This document shows, piece by piece, positions 27,894 through 35,780 of a DNA stretch of 64,000 nucleotides (positions are counted from its first letter, which is position 1; every line of letters begins with the position of its first letter). The position numbers were made by a program, and so were the translations under genes. Origin of the DNA: a virus; the IMG/VR virus record IMGVR_UViG_3300032050_000004, positions 1-64,000 of that record, one strand, 5' to 3'. Below the pieces are notes generated by a model that was given only the letters and a program-made list of their open reading frames with translations, was not told the origin of the DNA and searched no databases.

Positions 27894-28564
27894 TAAGATT
27901 AAACCAAAATAGTGAAGATGAGTTAATTAGAATTCTTGATTCCAAAAGTATTGGACTTGAGGGGAATATTATTAAATTATTTGAAACTGATAATGATGAA
28001 TTTAAGTCGTACTTAACTAGGTGTGTAGAAAAGGATAAAGAATCAAGACGTAAAAGATTAGAGATAACAAAAAAAGTTCAAATACAAAATAATGAGTTAT
28101 CTAATTTAAATCTAGAAAATCAAAAAATGTTAGAAAATCTTCAGTCAACATTAAAAGAAGCTGAAGAACAAAAAATAAAAATTAAAGCACAAAACGAAGA
28201 GTTAATTGAATGGAGGGTAGAAAACGAAAAAATTCAACAGGATCTACAGAAGGAAATGATTAAATCTGAAAATGCAAGAATCCAAGCAGAAGAAGCGAAG
28301 AAAAACGCAATAAATGATTTAGATATACTCCAAAAAAGAAACCAAACAGAACTTATTTCCACAATCGTTAAATTTTCCTTATGCATCATTGTTGGTGTTG
28401 GCATTTTTACTACAGGGGTATATATCTTTACTGTTATACAGGGCAAGGATACTCAAATTATAGGTGCCGTTTGGTCAAATACATTTGGGATTCTTTTAAC
28501 CAATGCTTTTTCTATTGTTGGAACCATCATGGGTGTTAAATATGCTTTGGAAAAAAAAGATTAA
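27890..28564 (+). CDS. Coiled-coil membrane protein of the signalling operon
   Basis: 224 residues. About 45-165 is a long coiled coil (QNNELSNLNLENQKMLENLQ and onwards). Two membrane helices follow at about 164-184 (FSLCIIVGVGIFTTGVYIF) and 193-217. Residues 1-40 could dock other proteins. No known domain. It is the likely effector or anchor of the phage two-component system because of ATGA coupling with the receiver gene. Confidence 0.75.
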   Translation: MIRLNQNSEDELIRILDSKSIGLEGNIIKLFETDNDEFKSYLTRCVEKDKESRRKRLEITKKVQIQNNELSNLNLENQKMLENLQSTLKEAEEQKIKIKAQNEELIEWRVENEKIQQDLQKEMIKSENARIQAEEAKKNAINDLDILQKRNQTELISTIVKFSLCIIVGVGIFTTGVYIFTVIQGKDTQIIGAVWSNTFGILLTNAFSIVGTIMGVKYALEKKD

Positions 28565-28589
28565 AGTATAAAAAAATAGAAATTTGGTT

Positions 28590-28612
28590 GGCGGGGCTTC
28601 GCCTTTTATTTT
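28590..28612 (+). terminator. Terminator between convergent genes
   Basis: GGCG, GGGCTT, CGCC, TTTTATTTTAT after the signalling operon. Confidence 0.65.
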
Positions 28613-29582
28613 ATATACAGGACTTTATGAATTCAACAATTTCAAAAGCAGAGTTATTGAAATTAGAATTATCTGGCTGAGAGAATTTTATCCATTTATC
28701 TAATTTCGATTGGTCAATTTTATTGGTGATATAATATCCTTTATCAGAAAGAGATTTAGCATTAAATTTCTGTTCGAATTGATTTTCAATAGGAATAGAC
28801 CAGATTTTCTTATTTAGATACAGGGCTTCAGAAATAGTAGAAAAACCTGAATTGGTTATGACTCCATAACAATTTTTAAATTCTGAAACAAATGATGTCC
28901 TATTAATCGGCATCAAAACGATGTTATTTTTTTTATATCTATAACTTTTAACGTCAGGGTGAAATACCTGAAATCCAGAAATTTCTTCTGGTAGTTCTAG
29001 ATTTTTAAAGCAATCAATAATATCTTTTAAATTCCAATGAGATAAATAAACTAGAACAAATTTGCTTTGGGATGTATTTTTAGTAAGGTTTAGATCTATT
29101 ATTGGTCCAAATACATTTTTATTTTTATCTGGAAAGAAATCTATTGAAATATTAATATCAGTTGGAGAGAAAAAATTTAGGAAAAACTTTTTAAATGGAT
29201 TTTTGGTTTTCTTTTTTATAAAATTCTGGTTGCTTATACCGATTGATTTGATGTTATTTAATTTAGCTCCGTAAGCAGTTATAGGTTCAAAATCTGAAAT
29301 TACCAAGTCATAATCTTTGAAATTAACTGTTTTTAAATCTTGGGAGAATTGTTGTAAGTCAAAGTTCTTAAAAGATTTGAGATAATTAATTTTACCTGAT
29401 TTTTTAAATAAGAGGTCAAATCCCTTAAATTCATATTTAAGATTTAATATATAGGATAATTTATTTTGCTTACCGGATACCAGAATATCAACTTGATGAT
29501 TTTTTTGTAGAAGGGATATGATTTGGGTACTTCTGGTTATATGACCATTTCCAGTTCCTTGTATTCCATATAATATTTTCAT
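28611..29582 (-). CDS. MJ1255-type glycosyltransferase
   Basis: 323 residues. MKILYGIQGTGNGHITRSTQ is the signature start of the MJ1255/VC2487 family, related to MGDG synthase-type GT-B transferases. GVITNSGFSTISEALYLNK is the nucleotide-sugar site with the conserved Gly-Glu. Likely adds a sugar to a lipid acceptor at the membrane. ATGA overlap with the LpxH-like gene upstream. The same gene pair is found in Bacteroidota chromosomes, so host origin is plausible. Confidence 0.85.
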   Translation of the reverse strand: MKILYGIQGTGNGHITRSTQIISLLQKNHQVDILVSGKQNKLSYILNLKYEFKGFDLLFKKSGKINYLKSFKNFDLQQFSQDLKTVNFKDYDLVISDFEPITAYGAKLNNIKSIGISNQNFIKKKTKNPFKKFFLNFFSPTDINISIDFFPDKNKNVFGPIIDLNLTKNTSQSKFVLVYLSHWNLKDIIDCFKNLELPEEISGFQVFHPDVKSYRYKKNNIVLMPINRTSFVSEFKNCYGVITNSGFSTISEALYLNKKIWSIPIENQFEQKFNAKSLSDKGYYITNKIDQSKLDKWIKFSQPDNSNFNNSAFEIVEFIKSCI

Positions 29583-30328
29583 TTGGGGTGTTTATAAATT
29601 TTCCAATCGGAGTCAATGTTTTCAAGTTCTAAAGAGGTTAAATTTTCAACCCAATCACCGGAGTTCATATAAACAACTTTATGATCTTCGAAAATGTATT
29701 CTTTAATATTTGGTTGATGTATATGGCCATTAACAACGTAGTCAAATTTCTTTTTTGATGCGGTTTCACAGGCAATACTCTCATAGTCTTTTATATATTT
29801 TATTGCAGTTTTTACGTTTCTTTTGACATGTTCAGATAGGGAATATTCTTTAATACCTATTTTTCTGCACAAGTTATTATAAACTTTATTGAATTTAATT
29901 AGATAGTCATAACCTTTTCCTGCTATTTTGGAAATAAATTTTCCAAATTTGTATTGCATAGCGATATCAAAAACATCACCGTGAAATACCCAGTAATATT
30001 TTCCATTTATTTCTAATTCTAAACTATCTAGTTTATGTAAATTATTTATTTCGAGAATATCAAATTTTCTCAAAAATTCATCATGGTTTCCGGTCAAATA
30101 ATAAATTTTTGTACCGTTGTGTAAAAATTTAAGTATTTTTCTAATTACTTCGAAGTGTGAATCTGGAAAATATTTTCTCTTAAAATTCCATCCATCTAAA
30201 AAATCGCCAAGGATGATTAAATTCTTTGGTTCTATGGATTTTAAATATTCACAAAGTTCTTCAGCGTGACAACCGACTGTACCTAAATGGACATCACTTA
30301 TGATACAATACTCTAATTTTCTTTTCAA
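29579..30328 (-). CDS. LpxH-like calcineurin-type phosphoesterase
   Basis: 249 residues. SDVHLG, LGDFLDGW, TGNHD, HGDVFD and NGHIHQP are the five metal-binding blocks of UDP-2,3-diacylglucosamine diphosphatase-like phosphoesterases. It reads from a TTG start at 30328, since the first motif begins only 8 residues later and no in-frame ATG is near. A late motif is at 30352-30362. Together with 28611-29582 it may act on lipid A precursors or another glycolipid. Confidence 0.87.
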   Translation of the reverse strand: MKRKLEYCIISDVHLGTVGCHAEELCEYLKSIEPKNLIILGDFLDGWNFKRKYFPDSHFEVIRKILKFLHNGTKIYYLTGNHDEFLRKFDILEINNLHKLDSLELEINGKYYWVFHGDVFDIAMQYKFGKFISKIAGKGYDYLIKFNKVYNNLCRKIGIKEYSLSEHVKRNVKTAIKYIKDYESIACETASKKKFDYVVNGHIHQPNIKEYIFEDHKVVYMNSGDWVENLTSLELENIDSDWKIYKHPK

Positions 30329-30351
30329 TTTTTAAGTTTTGTTTTTCGATC

Positions 30352-30362
30352 ATAAATAATAG
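30352..30362 (-). promoter_or_regulatory. Late-type promoter motif
   Basis: CTATTATTTAT in the transcribed sense, about 24 nt before the TTG at 30328. Confidence 0.4.
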
Positions 30363-30467
30363 TTAATAACGGATAACTAATTATATTAACGATAACTTAA
30401 TAAACGAATTTTTCTATAATATAATAGAGATTAAAAAGAAAAGTATTTAAATGAACGGGTATATATT

Positions 30468-31031
30468 TTAAGATTCATTACTAAACCTTAGCATACCTTC
30501 ATCGTCAATATAAAGATCTACTTCTTTTAAGTTATGAGCTGCAGTCATTAATTGATTTTCATTTTCGTAGGTATAGTCAAAAAAACCTGAACCGTGTCTA
30601 TTTCTGGTAAGCCAAATATCATGTCCCAGACGTTCTAAACCATTTTCATTCACAGCTTCATTTACAGCTTCAATTCCTGCTAATTTTATAAACTTTTTAA
30701 TATCAAGATAAGCTTGAATCAAAGAGTCTGTGGTAATATAATCTTTACTAAAAGAATCAACTCCTTTGGATTTAAGTTCTTTTTGCATTCTGATGATTTT
30801 ATCTATTTCGCTTTCATCTTCATCATCGTCGTCATCATCGTCAAAATCATAATCTTTTTCTGAATTCCCTGTATCTTTTAAATTTTCTTCTTCTGTCCAA
30901 AGTGCAGCTTCTAAATAGCCGTTCATAATTTGTTTTATTTCAGATTCGGTCAAATCATTCATATCTTCATTTTCTTTAAGGATACCGGCAAGAACTTGCA
31001 TTCTTTTTATTTCATTGATAAGATTGCTCAT
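30468..31031 (-). CDS. Leader-bearing putative virion protein, acidic
   Basis: 187 residues. Leader MSNLINEIKRMQVLAGILKE with the cleavage candidate ILKE at 17-20 (the LAGI class shared by five proteins here). The middle has an aspartate run (YDFDDDDDDDEDESE). The C-terminal half (GLERLGHDIWLTRNRHGSGF) resembles small phage proteins with HDFWLTRNGHGAGF, family role unknown. Late motif at 31034-31043. Confidence 0.7.
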   Translation of the reverse strand: MSNLINEIKRMQVLAGILKENEDMNDLTESEIKQIMNGYLEAALWTEEENLKDTGNSEKDYDFDDDDDDDEDESEIDKIIRMQKELKSKGVDSFSKDYITTDSLIQAYLDIKKFIKLAGIEAVNEAVNENGLERLGHDIWLTRNRHGSGFFDYTYENENQLMTAAHNLKEVDLYIDDEGMLRFSNES

Positions 31032-31033
31032 AA

Positions 31034-31043
31034 AAATAAATAG
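31034..31043 (-). promoter_or_regulatory. Late-type promoter motif
   Basis: CTATTTATTT, 3 nt before the ATG at 31031. Confidence 0.55.
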
Positions 31044-31108
31044 GATTCTAAAATACGTTTTACAAAAAATTAAATTTTCATATTATTTATCAAAAAAAAC
31101 AAAACAAA

Positions 31109-31216
31109 ATGGGAAGAAGAATAAAAGAGGGTAAAAAACCCGGAAACAAGAAAAACATAGCAAAAAACGCTAAGAGAATAAAAAGCAATATTGAGATCCT
31201 TAAGGGGTTAAAATAA
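31109..31216 (+). CDS. Small basic protein, 35 residues
   Basis: ATG at 31109, stop at 31216. MGRRIKEGKKPGNKKNIAKN, then AKRIKSNIEILKGLK. Net charge about +12. A TATTATTTAT motif lies about 25 bp upstream and a terminator follows at 31224-31251, so it looks like a complete unit. Possibly a packaged nucleic-acid-binding peptide. Confidence 0.55.
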   Translation: MGRRIKEGKKPGNKKNIAKNAKRIKSNIEILKGLK

Positions 31217-31223
31217 AAAAAAT

Positions 31224-31251
31224 AAAAGCCGTCCAATGGGATGGCTTTTAT
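31224..31251. terminator. Bidirectional terminator
   Basis: AAAAGCCGTCC/GGATGGCTTTT stem between convergent 31109-31216 and 31259-31765. Confidence 0.75.
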
Positions 31252-31258
31252 AATTTAA

Positions 31259-31765
31259 TTATTTTAATAAATCTTGGATGGTTTTATCTTTTATGTTACT
31301 GCTTCTACTGCTTCCAAAATAATAACCTGCAATAAGCATAAAGATATTTGTAACAGATGTTACTACGCTAAAAGTTATATTTTCGCTGGGTTTAATATTT
31401 CCCGTTAGCACTAAAATAAATAAAACACAAGTAAATACCGTAAAAGTAAGAGCTATAAGTGGTCCAGTATTTTTAGATAACCAACTAGCATCTGGGGATA
31501 CATTTAAAGCAATTTCTTTAGCTCTAGCGTCTTTACGATCTTCCAATTCCAATCTTAAATATTCCAAATCTTGTTCTAAAAATTTTAAAGCAGTTTCTTT
31601 TTGTTCTGGCGACAATTCGTCAGATCCCATTATTATATCTTTTATATTAGAGGCTGCACCAACCCAATTCCCTGTAGCTATTTTTCCAACAGTATCAATT
31701 AATTTAGTTGAATTGGAAGAAGTTAGGAATTTACCTAGTTTGGTTTCTTTAAATGGTTTACTCAT
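31259..31765 (-). CDS. Holin-like two-helix membrane protein
   Basis: 168 residues. The N-terminal half is helical (LSPEQKETALKFLEQDLEYL, then ELEDRKDARAKEIAL). Two membrane helices follow at about 104-125 (TGPLIALTFTVFTCVLFILV) and 133-152 (VTNIFMLIAGYYFGSS). This layout matches the phage 3TM-type holin/structural family with a DRxxARxR segment before the helices. Likely involved in lysis or the membrane phase of infection. Confidence 0.7.
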   Translation of the reverse strand: MSKPFKETKLGKFLTSSNSTKLIDTVGKIATGNWVGAASNIKDIIMGSDELSPEQKETALKFLEQDLEYLRLELEDRKDARAKEIALNVSPDASWLSKNTGPLIALTFTVFTCVLFILVLTGNIKPSENITFSVVTSVTNIFMLIAGYYFGSSRSSNIKDKTIQDLLK

Positions 31766-31836
31766 GATAAGTTAGTTATATTTATAAATATATTTTAAAA
31801 TAAATTCATATTTATATTTAATATAGATATATTGAA

Positions 31837-32682
31837 ATGAAAAATAAAAACTTATTGTCTGAAATACATAGAATGAAAGAATTGGCTGGGATTATTTCAG
31901 AGTCCAGTATGTTAAATGAGGATTATTTGGAATTAAAGTCCATAGCAAAACAACTATATACTTTATTAAAAAGTAAAGGATATGATGTTCGCTTAGTTGA
32001 GAACAGCAGTAAAAGTAAATATGCTGGTGGCACAACTTTGGCTGGACAAAAGTATCTAAACAACAAAGGTGGCAGTGTGGAGATACATCAATTTTCCGAT
32101 GTTGAACAAATTGGTGTTTTTGTACCTGCTTATACCATAATGTATCAATTTATAAAAAATCCAGCAAACCATAAATATGTAGAATCCGTAATAGCAAAAA
32201 ATCGTCCGGATCTTGTGGGAAAAAACATAGGACTAGATGATACTGAAAAACATTGGACTCATATAAAAAATTTCATGTACGGAAAATCTGGAAAAATTGC
32301 TGAAATTTCAGATTTCATGAAAGATCAAGGAATAAGACAAACCATAGGTGCTTTAGGTAAGGAATTACAAAATGCAATTAAGTCAAAATACCCAACTATG
32401 TTATTCAGTTTTGAAGACGATGCAACTGGGTATTCAATGTATTTTGCTGAACCAAAAACAGCTAAGGGTGGTATTAAAAATCCAAATCAGCGTCCTAATG
32501 CACCGAAGCCTGAGGGCAATGACCAACAAAAAATGGCAGCTGAAGATTCTCAGATAAATGAAAGAGGTTTGGCTTTTAACCAAAAGACTTTGACTCCTAG
32601 GACTGACGGAAGTGATTTACCATATCATGCACCAGTAACAACAAACAAACCTCATCCAAATAGAAAAAATAGATTCAAATGA
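31837..32682 (+). CDS. Leader-bearing putative virion protein
   Basis: 281 residues. Leader of the LAGI class with cleavage candidate IISE at 19-22. The body is alpha/beta with GSVEIHQFSDVEQIGVFVP and a Pro/Asn-rich tail (NPNQRPNAPKPEGNDQQK). Its ATGA junction with 32679-33089 couples two leader-bearing genes whose first eight residues are identical, indicating duplication of the leader. Confidence 0.7.
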   Translation: MKNKNLLSEIHRMKELAGIISESSMLNEDYLELKSIAKQLYTLLKSKGYDVRLVENSSKSKYAGGTTLAGQKYLNNKGGSVEIHQFSDVEQIGVFVPAYTIMYQFIKNPANHKYVESVIAKNRPDLVGKNIGLDDTEKHWTHIKNFMYGKSGKIAEISDFMKDQGIRQTIGALGKELQNAIKSKYPTMLFSFEDDATGYSMYFAEPKTAKGGIKNPNQRPNAPKPEGNDQQKMAAEDSQINERGLAFNQKTLTPRTDGSDLPYHAPVTTNKPHPNRKNRFK

Positions 32683-33089
32683 AAAATAAAAATTTATTAA
32701 GCGAAATACGCAGGATGCAAGAACTTGCCGGAATAATTACTGAGGGTAATGTAAATGAAAATTGGTATAGTGTAAAAAAATGGGATGATGCAGGTCAAAA
32801 GTATGTTAGTCATTTAGGTGGAAATATTGATGGCTTGAAAGAACAGCCCAAGTTCAAAGTAAAAGATGTTGTAAAAATCAAAGCATATCAAAAAGAGTAT
32901 ATGGCTCAAATCATAGGAATTTTTGCGAATTATGATACTCAGGAAATATTATATGGAGTGAGGATTTTTTCAGATCCTACAATTCCAACAAGTAGTACAT
33001 CGCTTGATAAAATCGAAGAAGTTGATATAATTGAAAAATTGTCTGAGATACCAGATAATATAAAAAACAATCCAAAATTCGAGAAATAG
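32679..33089 (+). CDS. Leader-bearing putative virion protein
   Basis: 136 residues. Leader ends ELAGIITE (cleavage candidate at 19-22). The rest has FKVKDVVKIKAYQKEYMAQI, resembling a KOW/SH3-like barrel, and an acidic C-terminus. Overlaps the preceding gene by 4 nt and is followed by a terminator. Confidence 0.68.
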   Translation: MKNKNLLSEIRRMQELAGIITEGNVNENWYSVKKWDDAGQKYVSHLGGNIDGLKEQPKFKVKDVVKIKAYQKEYMAQIIGIFANYDTQEILYGVRIFSDPTIPTSSTSLDKIEEVDIIEKLSEIPDNIKNNPKFEK

Positions 33090-33121
33090 TATAATAATAC
33101 ATACATTATAATAATTTGTAT

Positions 33122-33151
33122 AAAACCCTGTATTTTACAGGGTTTTTTTTA
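33122..33151 (+). terminator. Terminator after 32679-33089
   Basis: AACCCTGTA/TACAGGGTT stem with T8. Confidence 0.8.
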
Positions 33152-33186
33152 TTAGATATTTTTATTAATTTAATAAAAAAAATATT

Positions 33187-33738
33187 ATGTATAATCCTTG
33201 GAAAACCATTAAAACAAAAAATGTTTATGAAAATAATTGGATAAAGGTTGAGGAGAGTGATGTTATTGCTCCGTCTGGTAAAGACGGTATTTATGGGGTG
33301 GTTAGACCTAAGAATTATGCGATTGCTATTTTACCTTTGGACGAAGAATATAATACATGGATTGTAGGTCAATACAGATATACAACAAATAGTTACGAAT
33401 GGGAATTACCTAAAGGTGGCTGTCCTATTGATGAAGAGGGACCAATGGAAGCAGGGAAAAGAGAATTATTAGAGGAAACTGGTATATCTGCAAAAACTTG
33501 GCAAAGGGTATTGGTTTCTAACCTTTCAAATTGTTTTACGGATGAGGTTTCATTTTCATATGTGGCAAAGCATTTAAGTTTTGGTGAATCAAATCCAGAC
33601 GATAGTGAAATATTAGAGGTTATAAAAGTAAAATTTGAAGATTTGGTTAATATGGCATTAAACGGGGAAATAAACTGTGCTCTTTCACAAGCAACAATTT
33701 TTGCAGTAAAAATAATGATTGATAAAAAAGAAATATAA
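33187..33738 (+). CDS. Nudix hydrolase, ADP-ribose pyrophosphatase-like
   Basis: 183 residues. The Nudix box GX5EX7REUXEEXGU is complete (G78, E84, R92, E93, E96, E97, G99). The N-terminal YGVVRPKNYAIAILPL strand and VGQYRYTTNSYEWELPKGG are typical of ADP-ribose/ADP-sugar pyrophosphatases that cleave to AMP and a sugar phosphate. Given the ADP-ribosyltransferase-like proteins in the same region, it could tune NAD or ADP-ribose pools; that link is inference. Confidence 0.9.
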   Translation: MYNPWKTIKTKNVYENNWIKVEESDVIAPSGKDGIYGVVRPKNYAIAILPLDEEYNTWIVGQYRYTTNSYEWELPKGGCPIDEEGPMEAGKRELLEETGISAKTWQRVLVSNLSNCFTDEVSFSYVAKHLSFGESNPDDSEILEVIKVKFEDLVNMALNGEINCALSQATIFAVKIMIDKKEI

Positions 33739-33750
33739 AAAATTTTAAAT

Positions 33751-34017
33751 ATGAAAATAGTTTACGGAGAAAAATCCTATATGTCTGGAGGAGACAATCA
33801 TCTTATGGAAGATGGATATGATTATATGTTATTTCGTCAGGATTGGAACGGATCTGAAAAAATTTATTTTAACAAAGGGGATATAGATCATATTTATGAA
33901 AAGATAAATGAAGGAACCATATTAATTCATCGTAATTATTCGATATTATACTGTAAGAACGATGAATTGTTTAATGAAATTGAAGATCTTGGATGTTTCA
34001 GTATGGTTGTAGATTGA
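33751..34017 (+). CDS. Small protein of unknown function
   Basis: 88 residues, beta-rich, aromatic (YDYMLFRQDWNGSEKIYFNK). 12 nt after the Nudix gene, so co-transcribed. Unrecognised. Confidence 0.65.
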   Translation: MKIVYGEKSYMSGGDNHLMEDGYDYMLFRQDWNGSEKIYFNKGDIDHIYEKINEGTILIHRNYSILYCKNDELFNEIEDLGCFSMVVD

Positions 34018-34051
34018 GAAAAATTTATATTGGCGAAATTAATATAATATT

Positions 34052-34384
34052 TTATTTTTCATCACAATCATTTTCTTTTGATTTTTTATTTGTAGCTGCA
34101 TTGAATTGATATCCGAAAATAATCAATACTATATTTTTTATAAGCTCAAACAAATTATCGCTCATTTCTGGGGTAAGAAGTGGCTTTTCTGATATAATCA
34201 GCTTATCAGCAACAAAAAGTCCTGTAAGAGTTGTAAGTAAAAGTGAAACGAATCTGGTCAACCATTCTTTATCATCAAATTTATGGATTTTTGTATTCAT
34301 ATATCTGACTAGAAAAACTATGAAAGCAAGGGAAATTATAATTCCTATATGATCAAATATTAATTTGTGATAAGATGGTTCCAT
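34052..34384 (-). CDS. Small membrane protein, holin-like layout
   Basis: 110 residues from the ATG at 34384 (MEPSYHKLIFDHIG); an upstream TTG reading is rejected. Helices at about 12-28, 45-62 and 82-97. Highly charged C-terminal tail (KKSKENDCDEK). Candidate holin or antiholin. Late motif at 34389-34397. Confidence 0.6.
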   Translation of the reverse strand: MEPSYHKLIFDHIGIIISLAFIVFLVRYMNTKIHKFDDKEWLTRFVSLLLTTLTGLFVADKLIISEKPLLTPEMSDNLFELIKNIVLIIFGYQFNAATNKKSKENDCDEK

Positions 34385-34388
34385 TAAC

Positions 34389-34397
34389 AATAAATAG
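34389..34397 (-). promoter_or_regulatory. Late-type promoter motif
   Basis: CTATTTATT, 5 nt before the ATG at 34384. Confidence 0.5.
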
Positions 34398-34407
34398 ATT
34401 TATTTTA

Positions 34408-34418
34408 ATATTTATTTA
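34408..34418 (+). promoter_or_regulatory. Late-type promoter motif
   Basis: ATATTTATTTA, 15 nt before the ATG at 34433. Confidence 0.45.
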
Positions 34419-34432
34419 AAAATATAGATAAT

Positions 34433-34858
34433 ATGTCAAATAAAATTACATTAAGCGAATTAAGAAAACTTATAAAACAAGTAATAAATGAAGGTCCATA
34501 TGATGATATAGATTTCGGTTTTTTAGATCAAGAAGATCAAGAAAAAAATGCTTTGAGGATTCAGGCATCTGAAGAATTTTATAATAAAATGGTTAAGGAT
34601 TTAGATATTTTGAAAGAAATATATCGTTTGTTCACTTCTTCTAATGGTGAAGAAAATGCATTTTCAAAGTTTAAAGATTCACAATACTATAGCAGGGTTG
34701 AACATTATATGGAAGATTTATATAAAAATGTTGAATACAGAAAAAAATTTGGAGATGGGCAGTTATTAAAAATATGTGAATCAACTTTTGAAAAATTCTT
34801 TAGTGCTGCTTATGAAGCTGCCAAAAAGAGACACGAAAGAAAACAAAGTGAATTATAA
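34433..34858 (+). CDS. Leader-bearing putative virion protein
   Basis: 141 residues. MSNKITLSELRKLIKQVINE is a textbook leader of the IR/IK class with INE at 18-20. The body is helical and charged. No recognised domain. Terminator at 34865-34889. Confidence 0.68.
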   Translation: MSNKITLSELRKLIKQVINEGPYDDIDFGFLDQEDQEKNALRIQASEEFYNKMVKDLDILKEIYRLFTSSNGEENAFSKFKDSQYYSRVEHYMEDLYKNVEYRKKFGDGQLLKICESTFEKFFSAAYEAAKKRHERKQSEL

Positions 34859-34864
34859 GAAAAC

Positions 34865-34889
34865 CCCTCAAATTGAGGTATTTTTTATT
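34865..34889 (+). terminator. Terminator between convergent genes
   Basis: CCTCAA/TTGAGG stem with T6. Confidence 0.65.
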
Positions 34890-35740
34890 TAAGATCCAGA
34901 AACCCAAAAATCTATTTTAGATACTTTTTCACCTGTTGTTTTTTCAAACCATCTTTTTACTACTTCTTTAATATCTTTATCGCTCATGGTAAAATTCATT
35001 TTGACAAGTCTAAAAAGAGTGTCATCAGCATATAAATAATTATTTTCCTTTTTTATACCCAGAACTTCAGATTCTACTTCGAGGTCAAAAACAAATTCGT
35101 CATTCTTATCGAAGTATTGTATTCCGTAAACTTTTTTACCCAATTTATCAACTGCATATGATTTGGATTTTAGTTCACCCAAGTCAAAATCTAAGAAATC
35201 ATAAACAAGATCTTCATCACTTTGTATTTCTAATTCTCCAGAAGAAATTCTATCTAAAACACTCTTTTCGTGAGGTTGCAGACTCTTTTCTCCATATTTT
35301 GCCACCTTGTCTAATATATCATCAAGTAAATCATCTTGATAACCTTCGTTTATGGATTTTTGTTTTTTTAATCTCTCTGTTTTCTTTTTAGATTCTTCTT
35401 TTTTACTTTCTGCATATTCCAAAGCTCTTTTCAATCTACTTTTAGTTTCCGGATCTTTTGCGTTTTCAAAAGCAGCTCTTACTCTTTGGTGAATAAGATT
35501 TATTATTTGAGATTGTCTTTTGTGTGATTTGGACTTAAAACTAGGTTTATTAAGTGTATCGGCTATATCTTCTTTTGTTCTAAATTTTATTGAAACTGTA
35601 TCATTAGGATTTTCATCTGTATATAATCTTCTACCAGAACCTTTTGGTTTTTTGCCTGTACCTACTTCAGGATCAGATTCATTTAATTCAAATGATTCTT
35701 TAATAATTTGTCGTATATATTCTCTTAAATTTGACTCCAT
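34889..35740 (-). CDS. Leader-bearing putative virion protein
   Basis: 283 residues. Leader MESNLREYIRQIIKESFELN with IKE (13-15) or LNE (19-21) as cleavage site. Then a lysine-rich helical stretch (RLKRALEYAESKKEESKKKT) and an acidic beta-rich C-terminal half. Unknown role. Late motif AATAAATATT at 35744-35753. Confidence 0.68.
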   Translation of the reverse strand: MESNLREYIRQIIKESFELNESDPEVGTGKKPKGSGRRLYTDENPNDTVSIKFRTKEDIADTLNKPSFKSKSHKRQSQIINLIHQRVRAAFENAKDPETKSRLKRALEYAESKKEESKKKTERLKKQKSINEGYQDDLLDDILDKVAKYGEKSLQPHEKSVLDRISSGELEIQSDEDLVYDFLDFDLGELKSKSYAVDKLGKKVYGIQYFDKNDEFVFDLEVESEVLGIKKENNYLYADDTLFRLVKMNFTMSDKDIKEVVKRWFEKTTGEKVSKIDFWVSGS

Positions 35741-35766
35741 AGTAATAAATATTAAATAAAATTAAA

Positions 35767-35776
35767 CTATTTATTT
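35767..35776 (+). promoter_or_regulatory. Late-type promoter motif
   Basis: CTATTTATTT, 4 nt before the ATG at 35781; one of the clearest copies. Confidence 0.55.
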
Positions 35777-35780
35777 CTGT

